A DNA stretch of 64,000 nucleotides from Foliimonas ilicis (GTDB taxonomy: Bacteria; Pseudomonadota; Alphaproteobacteria; Rhizobiales; Rhizobiaceae). Made by a program: the position numbers and the translations under genes. Position 1 is the first letter of the stretch, and the number at the start of each line of letters is the position of its first letter. Below, piece by piece: positions 56,747 through 64,000 of the stretch. Location of the stretch: positions 372,001 through 436,000 of the forward strand of contig NZ_JBDUUH010000003.1 in NCBI RefSeq assembly GCF_039939195.1, given 5' to 3'. A model generated the notes under the pieces. It ran no database searches. It was not told where the DNA came from and was given only the letters and a program-made list of their open reading frames with translations.

Positions 56747-59271
56747 CCCGCCCCTCCCTGCATGGCGACAAGCATCGGCATAAGCAAAATCATGCCGATG
56801 CCGACCATGCCTGCAACAGCAGTATAATCATGCCAGAGCTTTCCGATGCGCAGATCGAGCGCGCGGCGCGCCGACAAATATCCGGCCCGACTGCGCCACA
56901 CTCCATAAAGCGCAAAGACGATGCCAAGTGCGGCATGAAGCGCGCCATAGGCGAGCACCACGAAAGCCGTCGCCGCATAGGCATGTTCGGTCGGGTCCGG
57001 CACTGCGATGACGATCAAAACCACCGAAATACCCAGAGCCGCCGCGTGTGCTGCCGCGCATAGAACGAGCCACAAATCCGGAATTTTACCTACAAGCAAC
57101 GTACTGAGCGCTTGCCTCCCGGCCAGCCCGGCAATGGCGAAGGCGAGAACGGCGAGTGCCGGCAGGATCAGCCCGGTCGAGATCAGTGCTGGCGGTGGCC
57201 AGTTCGGCGCGACCAGCCAGAGGAACAGCGCGCCGAACAGCAGGCTCGCATAAAGCGTGGCGTTGGCGGTCAGCGTAAAGGTCATCGCCCACCATGATGG
57301 CGGTCGAGCCGTTTCCCAATGCGGCGGTGCAAGCTGCCCTTTGCCCGCAGGTATCTCATCCATATCCTGCAGCGCGCCGGTCGTGCGCGTCCATGCAAGG
57401 CAAAGCACGAGAACCACGGCCAGCGGTATCAGCGACCAGATGTAGAATTTGAACAGCAGCGCCAGTACAAATGCGCCGGTCGCCAGTCCAGTCCAGAGCG
57501 GCAGATAGGTCGAGTTCGGCAGAACCACAATCTGCTCGATCTTGCCGGTCACCATGTCGACGCCGAGCGTTTCCATCCAGCCATTACGTGTGAAGCCGAG
57601 ATAGCCATCGCCGCGCGCCAATGCGGGTCCGATCTGCGCGGGCTTCAACCTGTCGGCACGCTTGTCGACGTCGGGCAGAGAAGCAAAAGCATAGGCTGGC
57701 GGCGGCGTCGGCATCGCCCATTCGAGCGTGCCAGCTTTCCACGGGTTGCGCTGGAAATGGCTGCCGAACCGGAAATGCAGCACCACATCCATTACGAAAA
57801 CGGCAAAACCGATCGCCATGACAAAACTGCCAACCGACGAGAGAAGGTTTAGCCATTCCCAATTGGCCTCTACCGGATAGGTCGAAACACGTCTCGGCAT
57901 GCCGAGAAGCCCCGTGAGATGCATCATGAAGAAAGACATGTTGAAGCCAACGAAAATCAGCCAGAAGGCTGGTCCCGAAAGCCCGTGGTTTGGCACGCGA
58001 CCGGTGATGTGCGGAAGCCAGTAATAGGCCGCAGCCAGCATCGGAAACACGAAGCCTCCTACCAGCACGTAATGAAGATGCGCGACGACGAAATGCGTGT
58101 CATGCGCCTGCCAGTCGAACGGCACCATCGCCAGCATCACGCCGGTCAGTCCCCCGCAGATGAAGACAGCGAAGAAGCCCAGAATATAGAGCATCGGCAC
58201 GTCGAATTTCGGCCGCCCCTGCGCCAGCGTCGCCAACCACGCGAAGATTTGCACGCCGGTCGGTATGGCAACCAGTGCGCTCGCCGCCGAAAAGAACGCC
58301 AGTGCCAGATGCGGTATCCCCACCGTGAACATGTGGTGCACCCACAGCCCGAACGACAGGAACCCGACCGCGATGACCGCGACGATGATCGCGCGATAGC
58401 CGACGAGCTCGTGCCGCGCGAACACCGGCAGCATGGTCGAGATCATGCCCGCCGCAGGCAGAAAGATGATGTAGACTTCCGGGTGCCCGAACAGCCAGAA
58501 AAGATGCTGCCAGAGCAGGGCATCCCCGCCCCGCGTCGGGTCGAAAAACGGCAGATCGAAGGCGCGTTCGAGTTCGAGAAGGACCGATGCCAGTATCATC
58601 GGCGGAAAGCCCAAAAGCATCATGAAAGCGGTGACCAGCAGATACCAGGCAAGGATCGGCATCTTGTCGAGCGACATCCCCGGCGCGCGCAATTTCAGAA
58701 TGGAAACTGAGATCTCCACCGCAGCAGAGATCGCGGAGATCTCGACAAATGTGATGCCGAGCAACCATATATCGGCGTTGATGCCGGGCGTATACGTGCT
58801 CGACGAAAGCGGCGTGTACATGAACCAGCCGCTGTCTGGCGCGACACCGAGCAGCAGCGCCACGATCAATATGCCGCCGCCGAAAACATAGCACCAGAAC
58901 CCGTAGGCGCTGAGGCGCGGAAAGGCCAGATCGCGCGCGCCGAGCAGCTTCGGCAGCAGATAAATTGCAAAGCCCTCGAACATCGGGATCGCGAACAGGA
59001 ACATCATCACCGTGCCATGCATGGTGAAAATCTGGTTGTAGATGGCAGGGCCGACAAATGCGCTATTCGGCGTCGCAAGCTGTACGCGGATCAGCATTGC
59101 CAGCAGACCGCCAATGGCAAAAAACACGAAGGCGGCGACAATAAAGCGCTTGCCGAGCACCGTGTGGTTGACGGCTGACAACCGGCCCCACCCGGCAGGC
59201 GTTTCCCATATTTCCGTCAGCGCCTTGTGCAGACGTATCGGCGACGTCTTTTTGCCGGGCTTTTTAGCCAC
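56743..59271 (-). CDS. Cytochrome c oxidase, fused subunits I and III
   Basis: This 842-residue membrane protein joins haem-copper oxidase subunit I (about 20-520) to a subunit III-like part (about 600-842). Metal ligands are all present: His85 (HGTVMM) and His400 for low-spin haem, His398 for the active-site haem, and His263 (GHPEVY), His312 and His313 for CuB, with Tyr267 for the cross-link. Asp113 (ARDLAFPR) matches the D-channel entry. The K-channel lysine found in most A-type enzymes (PTGIKVF) is Gln341 (PTGVQIF). It reduces oxygen with electrons from the CuA subunit encoded upstream. Confidence 0.92.
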   Translation of the reverse strand: MAKKPGKKTSPIRLHKALTEIWETPAGWGRLSAVNHTVLGKRFIVAAFVFFAIGGLLAMLIRVQLATPNSAFVGPAIYNQIFTMHGTVMMFLFAIPMFEGFAIYLLPKLLGARDLAFPRLSAYGFWCYVFGGGILIVALLLGVAPDSGWFMYTPLSSSTYTPGINADIWLLGITFVEISAISAAVEISVSILKLRAPGMSLDKMPILAWYLLVTAFMMLLGFPPMILASVLLELERAFDLPFFDPTRGGDALLWQHLFWLFGHPEVYIIFLPAAGMISTMLPVFARHELVGYRAIIVAVIAVGFLSFGLWVHHMFTVGIPHLALAFFSAASALVAIPTGVQIFAWLATLAQGRPKFDVPMLYILGFFAVFICGGLTGVMLAMVPFDWQAHDTHFVVAHLHYVLVGGFVFPMLAAAYYWLPHITGRVPNHGLSGPAFWLIFVGFNMSFFMMHLTGLLGMPRRVSTYPVEANWEWLNLLSSVGSFVMAIGFAVFVMDVVLHFRFGSHFQRNPWKAGTLEWAMPTPPPAYAFASLPDVDKRADRLKPAQIGPALARGDGYLGFTRNGWMETLGVDMVTGKIEQIVVLPNSTYLPLWTGLATGAFVLALLFKFYIWSLIPLAVVLVLCLAWTRTTGALQDMDEIPAGKGQLAPPHWETARPPSWWAMTFTLTANATLYASLLFGALFLWLVAPNWPPPALISTGLILPALAVLAFAIAGLAGRQALSTLLVGKIPDLWLVLCAAAHAAALGISVVLIVIAVPDPTEHAYAATAFVVLAYGALHAALGIVFALYGVWRSRAGYLSARRALDLRIGKLWHDYTAVAGMVGIGMILLMPMLVAMQGGAG

Positions 59272-60034
59272 CGTTCGCGCCCTCCGTCTCTATCGATTGC
59301 CGAAGTGCGGCGTCGTAATTTTCCGGCTCATGCGCGATTACGGTGAAGGGCATATTGCTGTGGCCCGTACCGCAAAACTCCGCACAAATGCCATGATATG
59401 TTCCGGGCCTGTCCGCCTGCAGACGGATCGTGTTGGTGTGGCCGGGTATGGCGTCGATCTTGCCGCCGAGCCTTGGAACCCAGAAACTGTGGATCACATC
59501 GCTGCTGGTCACCAGAATATCGACCGGCTGGCCTGCGGGTATGTGGAGGACCTTCGTGACACCGTTTAAGTCCGCATCGGGGTAAGAGAAATCCCACGCC
59601 CATTGCCGCGCATCCACCGTCACTTTCAGTGGTGCCGTCGCCAGCGGCTTTGCCAGCAGCCGTTCCCCCTGAAACAGCGCGAAGGTGACGAGTGCGGTCA
59701 GCACCACCGTCGGCATGACCAGCCCACCCCAGAGAATCCAGTTTTTGGCAGGAATGCTGCTGGCAAAACCCGGCCTGAAAACCGCCAGCAGGATCAGACC
59801 CAACACAGGCACAAAGATCGCCATCGCGCCCCACAGCATGACCCACCAGAGCGTTGCTATCGATTGCGCTGAAGGCCCTGCCGGATCGAGCGCTGAGAGA
59901 TCGCCGCTGCATGCCGACAAAAATGCCAGCGAGGAGAATGATGCGAGTTTAATCGAAAGGGCTGTTCTCTTGCCCGCGCATGGCACTATCTTGCACGGGT
60001 GGAACCGGATGGCTTGCTTGAGGGTTCCACGCAT
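59264..60034 (-). CDS. Cytochrome c oxidase subunit II (CuA)
   Basis: This protein of about 256 residues has a lipoprotein-like signal (FSSLAFLSACSG), two membrane helices (TLWWVMLWGAMAIFVPVLGLI and WGGLVMPTVVLTALVTFALF) and a C-terminal CuA domain. The CuA ligands are seen in DVIHSFWVP and CAEFCGTGHSNM. It accepts electrons from cytochrome c and passes them to the fused I/III subunit, whose gene it overlaps by eight bases. No haem c motif is fused to it. The start is uncertain: ATG 60034 gives a long n-region, and GTG 59986 gives a compact lipoprotein signal. Confidence 0.9.
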   Translation of the reverse strand: MRGTLKQAIRFHPCKIVPCAGKRTALSIKLASFSSLAFLSACSGDLSALDPAGPSAQSIATLWWVMLWGAMAIFVPVLGLILLAVFRPGFASSIPAKNWILWGGLVMPTVVLTALVTFALFQGERLLAKPLATAPLKVTVDARQWAWDFSYPDADLNGVTKVLHIPAGQPVDILVTSSDVIHSFWVPRLGGKIDAIPGHTNTIRLQADRPGTYHGICAEFCGTGHSNMPFTVIAHEPENYDAALRQSIETEGANGG

Positions 60035-60049
60035 CGAAAGCGAGGTTTT

Positions 60050-60550
60050 ATGAACGAGACGCGTGACCGTGGAAATCCTGTTATCGAAGAGGTGATCGAG
60101 GAAGAAACGGAATCTGCCATTGCGGTCGCCGGTCACCCGATCCACGCGATGAGCGTTCACTTCCCGATTGCGCTGGTCATAGGCACGCTCGCCGTCGACG
60201 TCTTTTATTGGTGGAGCGGCGATCCATTCTGGGTACGCGTCGGCATCTGGTCGTCGGGCTTTGCGTTCGCAACCGGCGTCGGTGCCGGTCTCGTCGGCAC
60301 TGCCGAACTTCTGCTGGTAAGGGGCATTCGTATCCGTGTCGCAAGCTGGACCCACGCCATCGCCGCAATCACACTCATTGCGATTGCCGGCACGAATTGG
60401 GGCCTGCGCCTCGTCGACCCCACGGCGATCCTGCCGCACGGGCTTCTGCTCTCCCTGCTTGCCAGCATTTTCACTGGTCTTGCAGGCTGGCACGGTGGCA
60501 AACTTGTTTTCGATCATGGGATTGGCCTCGTCATCTCACCCAAGGGATGA
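60050..60550 (+). CDS. DUF2231 membrane protein
   Basis: This 166-residue protein has an acidic N-terminus (NPVIEEVIEEETES) followed by GHPIHAMSVHFPIAL and about four membrane helices, defining DUF2231. The conserved histidines suggest haem or metal binding, but the function is unknown. It is divergent from subunit II, with only 15 bases between the annotated starts, and convergent with the CopD-like gene, overlapping its end by 20 bases. Its presence inside an oxidase cluster hints at a role in redox or copper handling. Confidence 0.85.
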   Translation: MNETRDRGNPVIEEVIEEETESAIAVAGHPIHAMSVHFPIALVIGTLAVDVFYWWSGDPFWVRVGIWSSGFAFATGVGAGLVGTAELLLVRGIRIRVASWTHAIAAITLIAIAGTNWGLRLVDPTAILPHGLLLSLLASIFTGLAGWHGGKLVFDHGIGLVISPKG

Positions 60551-61025
60551 ACTCCCCGACAAGGCGGCGAAGCGCACCCGGCTCGCTCATTGCATGTGGA
60601 AAGATGCTTTCCAGATCGGGCTTTGCCAGAACGACGATGAGAATTGCGGAGACAACGCCGACCGTCACGATCGTCACCGCGATGAAGCGCCAGACCGGAT
60701 AGACGCTGCCCCTTTCGAACAGCCTGATGATGACCAGTCCGGTCAATATGTGCAGGGCAACAAGCAGGCCGACGAAGCCAAGCTTCAGTGAAAACCACGG
60801 CACGAACGTCCGCTGCAGGAAGATGAGTCCGGTACCGCTGGCGACTGCGACGAACGCCGCTGGGGATACGATCCCCACATAGGCGAAACGAACCAGCCCC
60901 TGCAGGCGGAATATCTGCTCCTTTTTGCGCGTATGTGCGCGCTGAACATATAGTCCCGGCAGGCAGATCAAGCCGCCGCACCAAATGCAGATCGCTGCGA
61001 TATGGATGAATTTCAGCCAGACCAT
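60531..61025 (-). CDS. CopD-like membrane protein of the oxidase cluster
   Basis: This 164-residue protein has four membrane helices, beginning MVWLKFIHIAAICIWCGGL with later SLKLGFVGLLVALHILTGL, as in the CopD/DUF2269-type family with conserved histidines in the helices. It could carry copper or haem for the oxidase. The ATG at 61025 overlaps the CtaG stop as TGATG, showing coupled translation. The frame is open far upstream only as a shadow of CtaG. Confidence 0.8.
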   Translation of the reverse strand: MVWLKFIHIAAICIWCGGLICLPGLYVQRAHTRKKEQIFRLQGLVRFAYVGIVSPAAFVAVASGTGLIFLQRTFVPWFSLKLGFVGLLVALHILTGLVIIRLFERGSVYPVWRFIAVTIVTVGVVSAILIVVLAKPDLESIFPHAMSEPGALRRLVGEFIPWVR

Positions 61026-61774
61026 CAAGGCTTCGCTCGTTCCATCCCGGACCCATTTCCAAGAAAGCTGGCGAAGCGCAAAATGGCAAACAGAACATAG
61101 GGAAGTGCCGCGGGAACCCACATCAGCAGGCCCGCCAATTGCTGATCGGAAAGCGGCGACAGGCCGAACGCCATCGTGGTCGCGAAATGCTGTTCGAACA
61201 GCGGCTGCGTCGCGAATGTAAGCAGCGCGCCGAGCATGCCCATCTGAATGATACTGCCCAGTAGCAACGACATGACCGTTCCCATGCCGGTTTGCGAATT
61301 CAGGATCGCGCGCCACATCGCAATGCCCGAAAAGAGCAGCGACAATTCCATCAGCCAGTATGGCAAAGTGCCCGACAGCGCGAAGGCATAAGGCTCAGGT
61401 GTGTGCCACAGCCAGATCATCGCCGTGTGCAGAACGAACACCATCACCGGAAAGCGCGACGCACCCGATCGCGTTTCCGCAAATACGCTTGCAAGTAGAG
61501 GCGCTGCAACCCCCACCAGAAGCATGTGATGGAAAACGCGGGCGGAAAATAGTGCTGAACTCAATGCGCAGAGAGGAGAAATAAAAATCACGACGAGCAG
61601 GATAATCGCCGCCGAAAATCTCAGATTGGAGGCGCGGCCCTTCAACCCGTAAGCGGAATAAATTCCAATGAGCGCCAGAAGCGCTGCAATTACAAACGGG
61701 TCGAAATTCCAGCTCGTCCAGACGGTGTCCGGGGTCGGTGCGGGGCCACAATAAGGTATTGTCTCCCCTGCCAT
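61025..61774 (-). CDS. Cytochrome c oxidase assembly protein (caa3-type CtaG)
   Basis: This 249-residue protein has about seven membrane helices and belongs to the caa3_CtaG family (PF09678). Landmarks are the start YCGPAPTPDTVWTSWNFDP, VFHHMLLVGVAAPLLA (about residue 80), IWLWHTPEPYAFAL (about 118) and LSDQQLAGLLMWVPAALPY. It helps insert copper into the oxidase, a job different from the Cox11-type CtaG. It is the first gene of a run that includes the CopD-like gene and, beyond the DUF2231 insert, the oxidase subunits. Confidence 0.88.
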   Translation of the reverse strand: MAGETIPYCGPAPTPDTVWTSWNFDPFVIAALLALIGIYSAYGLKGRASNLRFSAAIILLVVIFISPLCALSSALFSARVFHHMLLVGVAAPLLASVFAETRSGASRFPVMVFVLHTAMIWLWHTPEPYAFALSGTLPYWLMELSLLFSGIAMWRAILNSQTGMGTVMSLLLGSIIQMGMLGALLTFATQPLFEQHFATTMAFGLSPLSDQQLAGLLMWVPAALPYVLFAILRFASFLGNGSGMERAKP

Positions 61775-61859
61775 TATCGCTGCGCCCTCAATTCAAAACT
61801 CATAAATCAGAGTCTAGGACACGAGGCCAAAAAGACCATAGCGCGAAACGTGCTAATTC

Positions 61860-62804
61860 TCACACAAACGGCACGAAAAAATAGTTGGTCAGGTGGAAGA
61901 ACAGTGGCGCGGCGTAAGTCACGCTGTCCATGCGATCGAGCGCCCCGCCATGGCCCTCGATCATGTGTCCCCAATCCTTCGCGCCCATCGAGCGTTTGAC
62001 TGCCGACAGAACCAGCCCGCCGCAGAATCCCGCCAGCACGATTGCCGCCGCCATGCCTGCCGCCTGCAATGGCGTGAACGGCGTGATCCAGTAAAGCCCG
62101 GCACCGAGAAGCGTTGCCGCCGCGCCACCGCCGAGAAAACCTTCCCATGTTTTATTGGGGCTCACGACCGGCGCGATCTTGTGGCGGCCGAACAGCTTTC
62201 CGAAAATATACTGGAACACGTCGCTCGCCTGCACGATCGCGATGAGGAAGAACAGCAGAAGCACGTTGCGCCCTTCGAAACCCGGTATCTTTAACAGCAG
62301 CAGCGCAGGCGCATGGCTGATGCAATAGACCGTCAGCATCAAGGCCCATTGAACCTTGGCGGTGCGCGTCAGGAACTCTTCCGTTTCATGTTTCAGAACT
62401 GCGAGAACAGGCAGGAGCAGAAACGCGTAAACCGGGATCGTGACCGAAAAAAGCGCCTGCCAGTCGATGCCGATCAGCACATATTGCAGTGGCAGAAACA
62501 CGTAGAATGCGAAGGCAAGTGCGGTGTGATCTGCCGGTCGCGTCGGCGTCAGCGATACAAATTCGCGCAGGCAGTAGAACGAGGTCAGCGCGAAAAGCAC
62601 CAGCGTCACCACCTTGCCGAAGGTGAACGCGACCGCAAAAATCGCGACCATCATCCACCAGGCGCGAATGCGCTCGTTGAGATTTTCGACCGTCGCGCGG
62701 CCTTCCGGCGTTGTGGCGCGGCTTTGCAAATAATAGCCTACCAGCGATGCGGTGATGAGGATCGTCACCAATCCGGCAAAGAGAATGAGAAGCGTGCTGT
62801 CCAC
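61860..62804 (-). CDS. Phosphatidate cytidylyltransferase (CdsA family)
   Basis: This protein of about 314 residues has eight or so membrane helices and the CdsA signature near its C-terminus (SAVKRSMGAKDWGHMIEGHG, then LDRMDS). It makes CDP-diacylglycerol from phosphatidate and CTP. It follows the acyltransferase and CDP-alcohol phosphotransferase genes in one operon, a set that is separate from the housekeeping genes in most rhizobia. The start is either GTG 62804 (one base past the upstream stop, with GGAG ten bases before) or GTG 62831 inside the upstream gene; I chose the first. Confidence 0.88.
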   Translation of the reverse strand: MDSTLLILFAGLVTILITASLVGYYLQSRATTPEGRATVENLNERIRAWWMMVAIFAVAFTFGKVVTLVLFALTSFYCLREFVSLTPTRPADHTALAFAFYVFLPLQYVLIGIDWQALFSVTIPVYAFLLLPVLAVLKHETEEFLTRTAKVQWALMLTVYCISHAPALLLLKIPGFEGRNVLLLFFLIAIVQASDVFQYIFGKLFGRHKIAPVVSPNKTWEGFLGGGAAATLLGAGLYWITPFTPLQAAGMAAAIVLAGFCGGLVLSAVKRSMGAKDWGHMIEGHGGALDRMDSVTYAAPLFFHLTNYFFVPFV

Positions 62805-62805
62805 G

Positions 62806-63402
62806 TTACGCGAGCTCCACAAGCGCCGCACGCGCGCGTGTCAGAAACGCGTCCTTCTCCTCACCCGATTCCAGATGCAGCGGCTTGCCGAAGCGGACAT
62901 GACACGAGATCGGGATCGGCAGGAATGCACCGCGCGGAAACGCTCGCGACAGATTTTGCAGATAGACCGGCACAAGCTCCGCATCTGGAAACTGCGATGC
63001 CAGCCAGTAAAGGCCGGATTTGAAAGGCCCCGGAAGCTTCTCGCTGCCGCGCGTGCCTTCCGGGAAAATGATCAGCGAATGCCCGCGCCGCAATTCTTCT
63101 TCGAGCGGCAAAAGCTTTTCCTTTGCCGAGGCACCGACGCTGCGATCGACCAGAACCGAATTCAGCAGGCCGATGGAAATCGCCCGGCGCAGACGGTCCT
63201 TGCCCCAATAATCGGCAGCCGCGACCGGATGCGTGGTCGCGCGAAGCTGTTTTGGCATCGCGGCCCAAAGCAGAACCGTATCGAGATGGCTGCCATGATT
63301 TGCGAAGTAAATCCGCTGTCTGCGCGACGGTTTGGTGCCGACCCATTCGGGCCGTCCGCCGACAAGAAACCGTGCAAGCCCGACAAGAATATCGTCGATC
63401 AT
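62806..63402 (-). CDS. 1-acyl-sn-glycerol-3-phosphate acyltransferase (PlsC family)
   Basis: This 198-residue protein has the acyltransferase motifs NHGSHLDT (HX4D, residues about 35-42) and FPEGTRGSEKLPGPFKSG (about 113-130). It adds the second acyl chain to lysophosphatidate, giving phosphatidate for the CdsA-like enzyme encoded next. It is short and has no clear N-terminal membrane helix, unlike typical PlsC. The ATG at 63402 overlaps the CDP-alcohol phosphotransferase stop as ATGA. Confidence 0.9.
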   Translation of the reverse strand: MIDDILVGLARFLVGGRPEWVGTKPSRRQRIYFANHGSHLDTVLLWAAMPKQLRATTHPVAAADYWGKDRLRRAISIGLLNSVLVDRSVGASAKEKLLPLEEELRRGHSLIIFPEGTRGSEKLPGPFKSGLYWLASQFPDAELVPVYLQNLSRAFPRGAFLPIPISCHVRFGKPLHLESGEEKDAFLTRARAALVELA

Positions 63403-64000
63403 CGCGCGCCTTCCTTCATCCGGTCCATCATGCGCGCAATGCGGCGAAAGACCGTTACGACAGTTCCGATGACCACAATGCCAAGGATTATTTGCGCGCT
63501 GAACAGCGATTGAAACAGGGTTACTTCGAGGAAGGCGATCACCGCGCCAATCGTCAGCGCCGCCATGCGCTGCGGCTTTGCCATCGGCCCGCGAAAATCC
63601 TGTCCTAGACCTAGCGCAGCGCCGAACGCGCGGAGATAGGCAGTGAGAACGGCAAGAAGAGCCGCTGTGAAACCCAGCTCCGGCAGCCCCGCTGCATAAC
63701 CGAAGCCGATCAGCAGAAAGCTGTCTTCGAAGCGGTCTGGAATTTCGTTGTACAGCGCGCCGGTCGGCGATCCCTTGCCGCCCTCCACCGCAACCATGCC
63801 GTCCAGAAGATTGCACAGCAGACGCAACTGAACGAACAAGGCGCCAACCAGAAACAGCCACGGCATTTGCGGCGCATAGGCGAAAGCCAGCCCGCCGATT
63901 GCGGCAAAAACAACGCCTGTCAGCGAGATGCCGTTGGGTGTGGCTGAGCTGCGGGAGAGAAATTGCGCAAGACCTTGCGCCCAGCGCGTGCCGCGCGAAG
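63399..64000 (-). CDS. CDP-alcohol phosphatidyltransferase family protein (partial)
   Basis: The frame is open from the window edge to the stop at 63399, giving 200 residues of a membrane protein whose N-terminus lies beyond 64000. The family motif is recognisable but altered: NLLDGMVAV followed by GALYNEIPD, where the canonical pattern is Dx2DGx2AR...Gx3Dx3D. The first and third aspartates are Asn and the arginine is Val. Activity is therefore uncertain, or it belongs to a divergent branch. It is the first visible gene of a three-gene lipid operon with PlsC- and CdsA-like enzymes. Confidence 0.82.
   Translation of the reverse strand, partial: SRGTRWAQGLAQFLSRSSATPNGISLTGVVFAAIGGLAFAYAPQMPWLFLVGALFVQLRLLCNLLDGMVAVEGGKGSPTGALYNEIPDRFEDSFLLIGFGYAAGLPELGFTAALLAVLTAYLRAFGAALGLGQDFRGPMAKPQRMAALTIGAVIAFLEVTLFQSLFSAQIILGIVVIGTVVTVFRRIARMMDRMKEGAR

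Noticed and set aside
1..64000. tRNA, rRNA, CRISPR arrays, prophage or plasmid-transfer genes
   Set aside because: I looked for cloverleaf-like gaps, regular direct repeats and integrase or conjugation motifs and saw none. Non-coding gaps are short and mostly explained by promoters or hairpins.

Overview
The window looks like an alphaproteobacterial, Rhizobiales chromosome or large replicon. Gene content (protocatechuate branch of the beta-ketoadipate pathway, an RpiR-regulated iol island, a fused IolC-DUF2090 protein, many sugar and branched-chain ABC transporters, a terC-type leader) and codon use fit the Brucella/Ochrobactrum group best. That assignment is inference from family knowledge; no rRNA or other marker is present. 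There are no tRNAs, rRNAs, CRISPR arrays or phage genes. About 95% of the sequence is coding, mostly in tight operons with ATGA or TAATG overlaps.

Layout. 1-3.3 kb: end of an aromatic catabolic operon, pcaI(partial)-pcaJ-pcaF-pcaB. 3.3-6.1 kb: a likely ECF-sigma-driven operon (DUF1295 enzyme, membrane protein, DNA photolyase). 6.1-8.7 kb: a small exported protein, an orphan ScpB-like protein and a glucoamylase-family glycosidase. 8.7-11 kb: an anti-sigma/ECF sigma pair divergent from an exported DUF4394 protein. 11-14.9 kb: a GAF-GGDEF cyclase and a 908-residue autotransporter. 15-29 kb: a myo-inositol island with an ABC transporter, IolG, an SDR, a MazEF-type toxin-antitoxin pair, a second Gfo/Idh dehydrogenase, IolR, and IolC-D-E-B. 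Three control regions in this island carry pairs of IolR-like boxes, each pair 30 bp apart. 29.1-34 kb: stress and envelope genes (second ECF sigma/anti-sigma pair, BI-1 protein, DUF2076, TerC-CBS protein behind a structured leader). 34-43.2 kb: a second sugar ABC transporter with its LacI regulator, an oxidoreductase, a 2-hydroxyacid dehydrogenase and an aldo/keto reductase. 43.2-46.3 kb: a three-subunit FAD dehydrogenase (Tat hitch-hiker subunit, GMC subunit with a likely 3Fe-4S site, mono-haem cytochrome c) and a glyoxalase. 46.5-48.2 kb: two small genes, an internally deleted IS30-type element and a MarR-like gene remnant. 48.2-56.4 kb: a GMC alcohol dehydrogenase and a complete Liv-type ABC transporter, divergent from a LysR regulator and a 3-hydroxyacyl-CoA dehydrogenase-like SDR. 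56.4-61.8 kb: an alternative cytochrome c oxidase cluster (fused subunits I+III, CuA subunit II, CtaG, CopD-like and DUF2231 proteins). 61.8-64 kb: three phospholipid-type enzymes (CdsA-, PlsC- and CDP-alcohol phosphotransferase-like), the last running off the window.

How the genes fit together. The region is a patchwork of carbon-acquisition modules, each with its own transporter and regulator, separated by stress-response and respiratory modules. The most interesting signals are regulatory. These are the repeated 30-bp spacing of the IolR-like boxes, the shared promoter pattern that links the photolyase operon to the nearby ECF sigma locus, the folded leader before terC, and a palindrome that buries the ribosome-binding site of the toxin-antitoxin pair. 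Two enzymes depart from family signatures: the oxidase has Gln at the usual K-channel Lys position, and the CDP-alcohol phosphotransferase lacks several motif residues. I did not find a wholly new system that I could defend from sequence alone.
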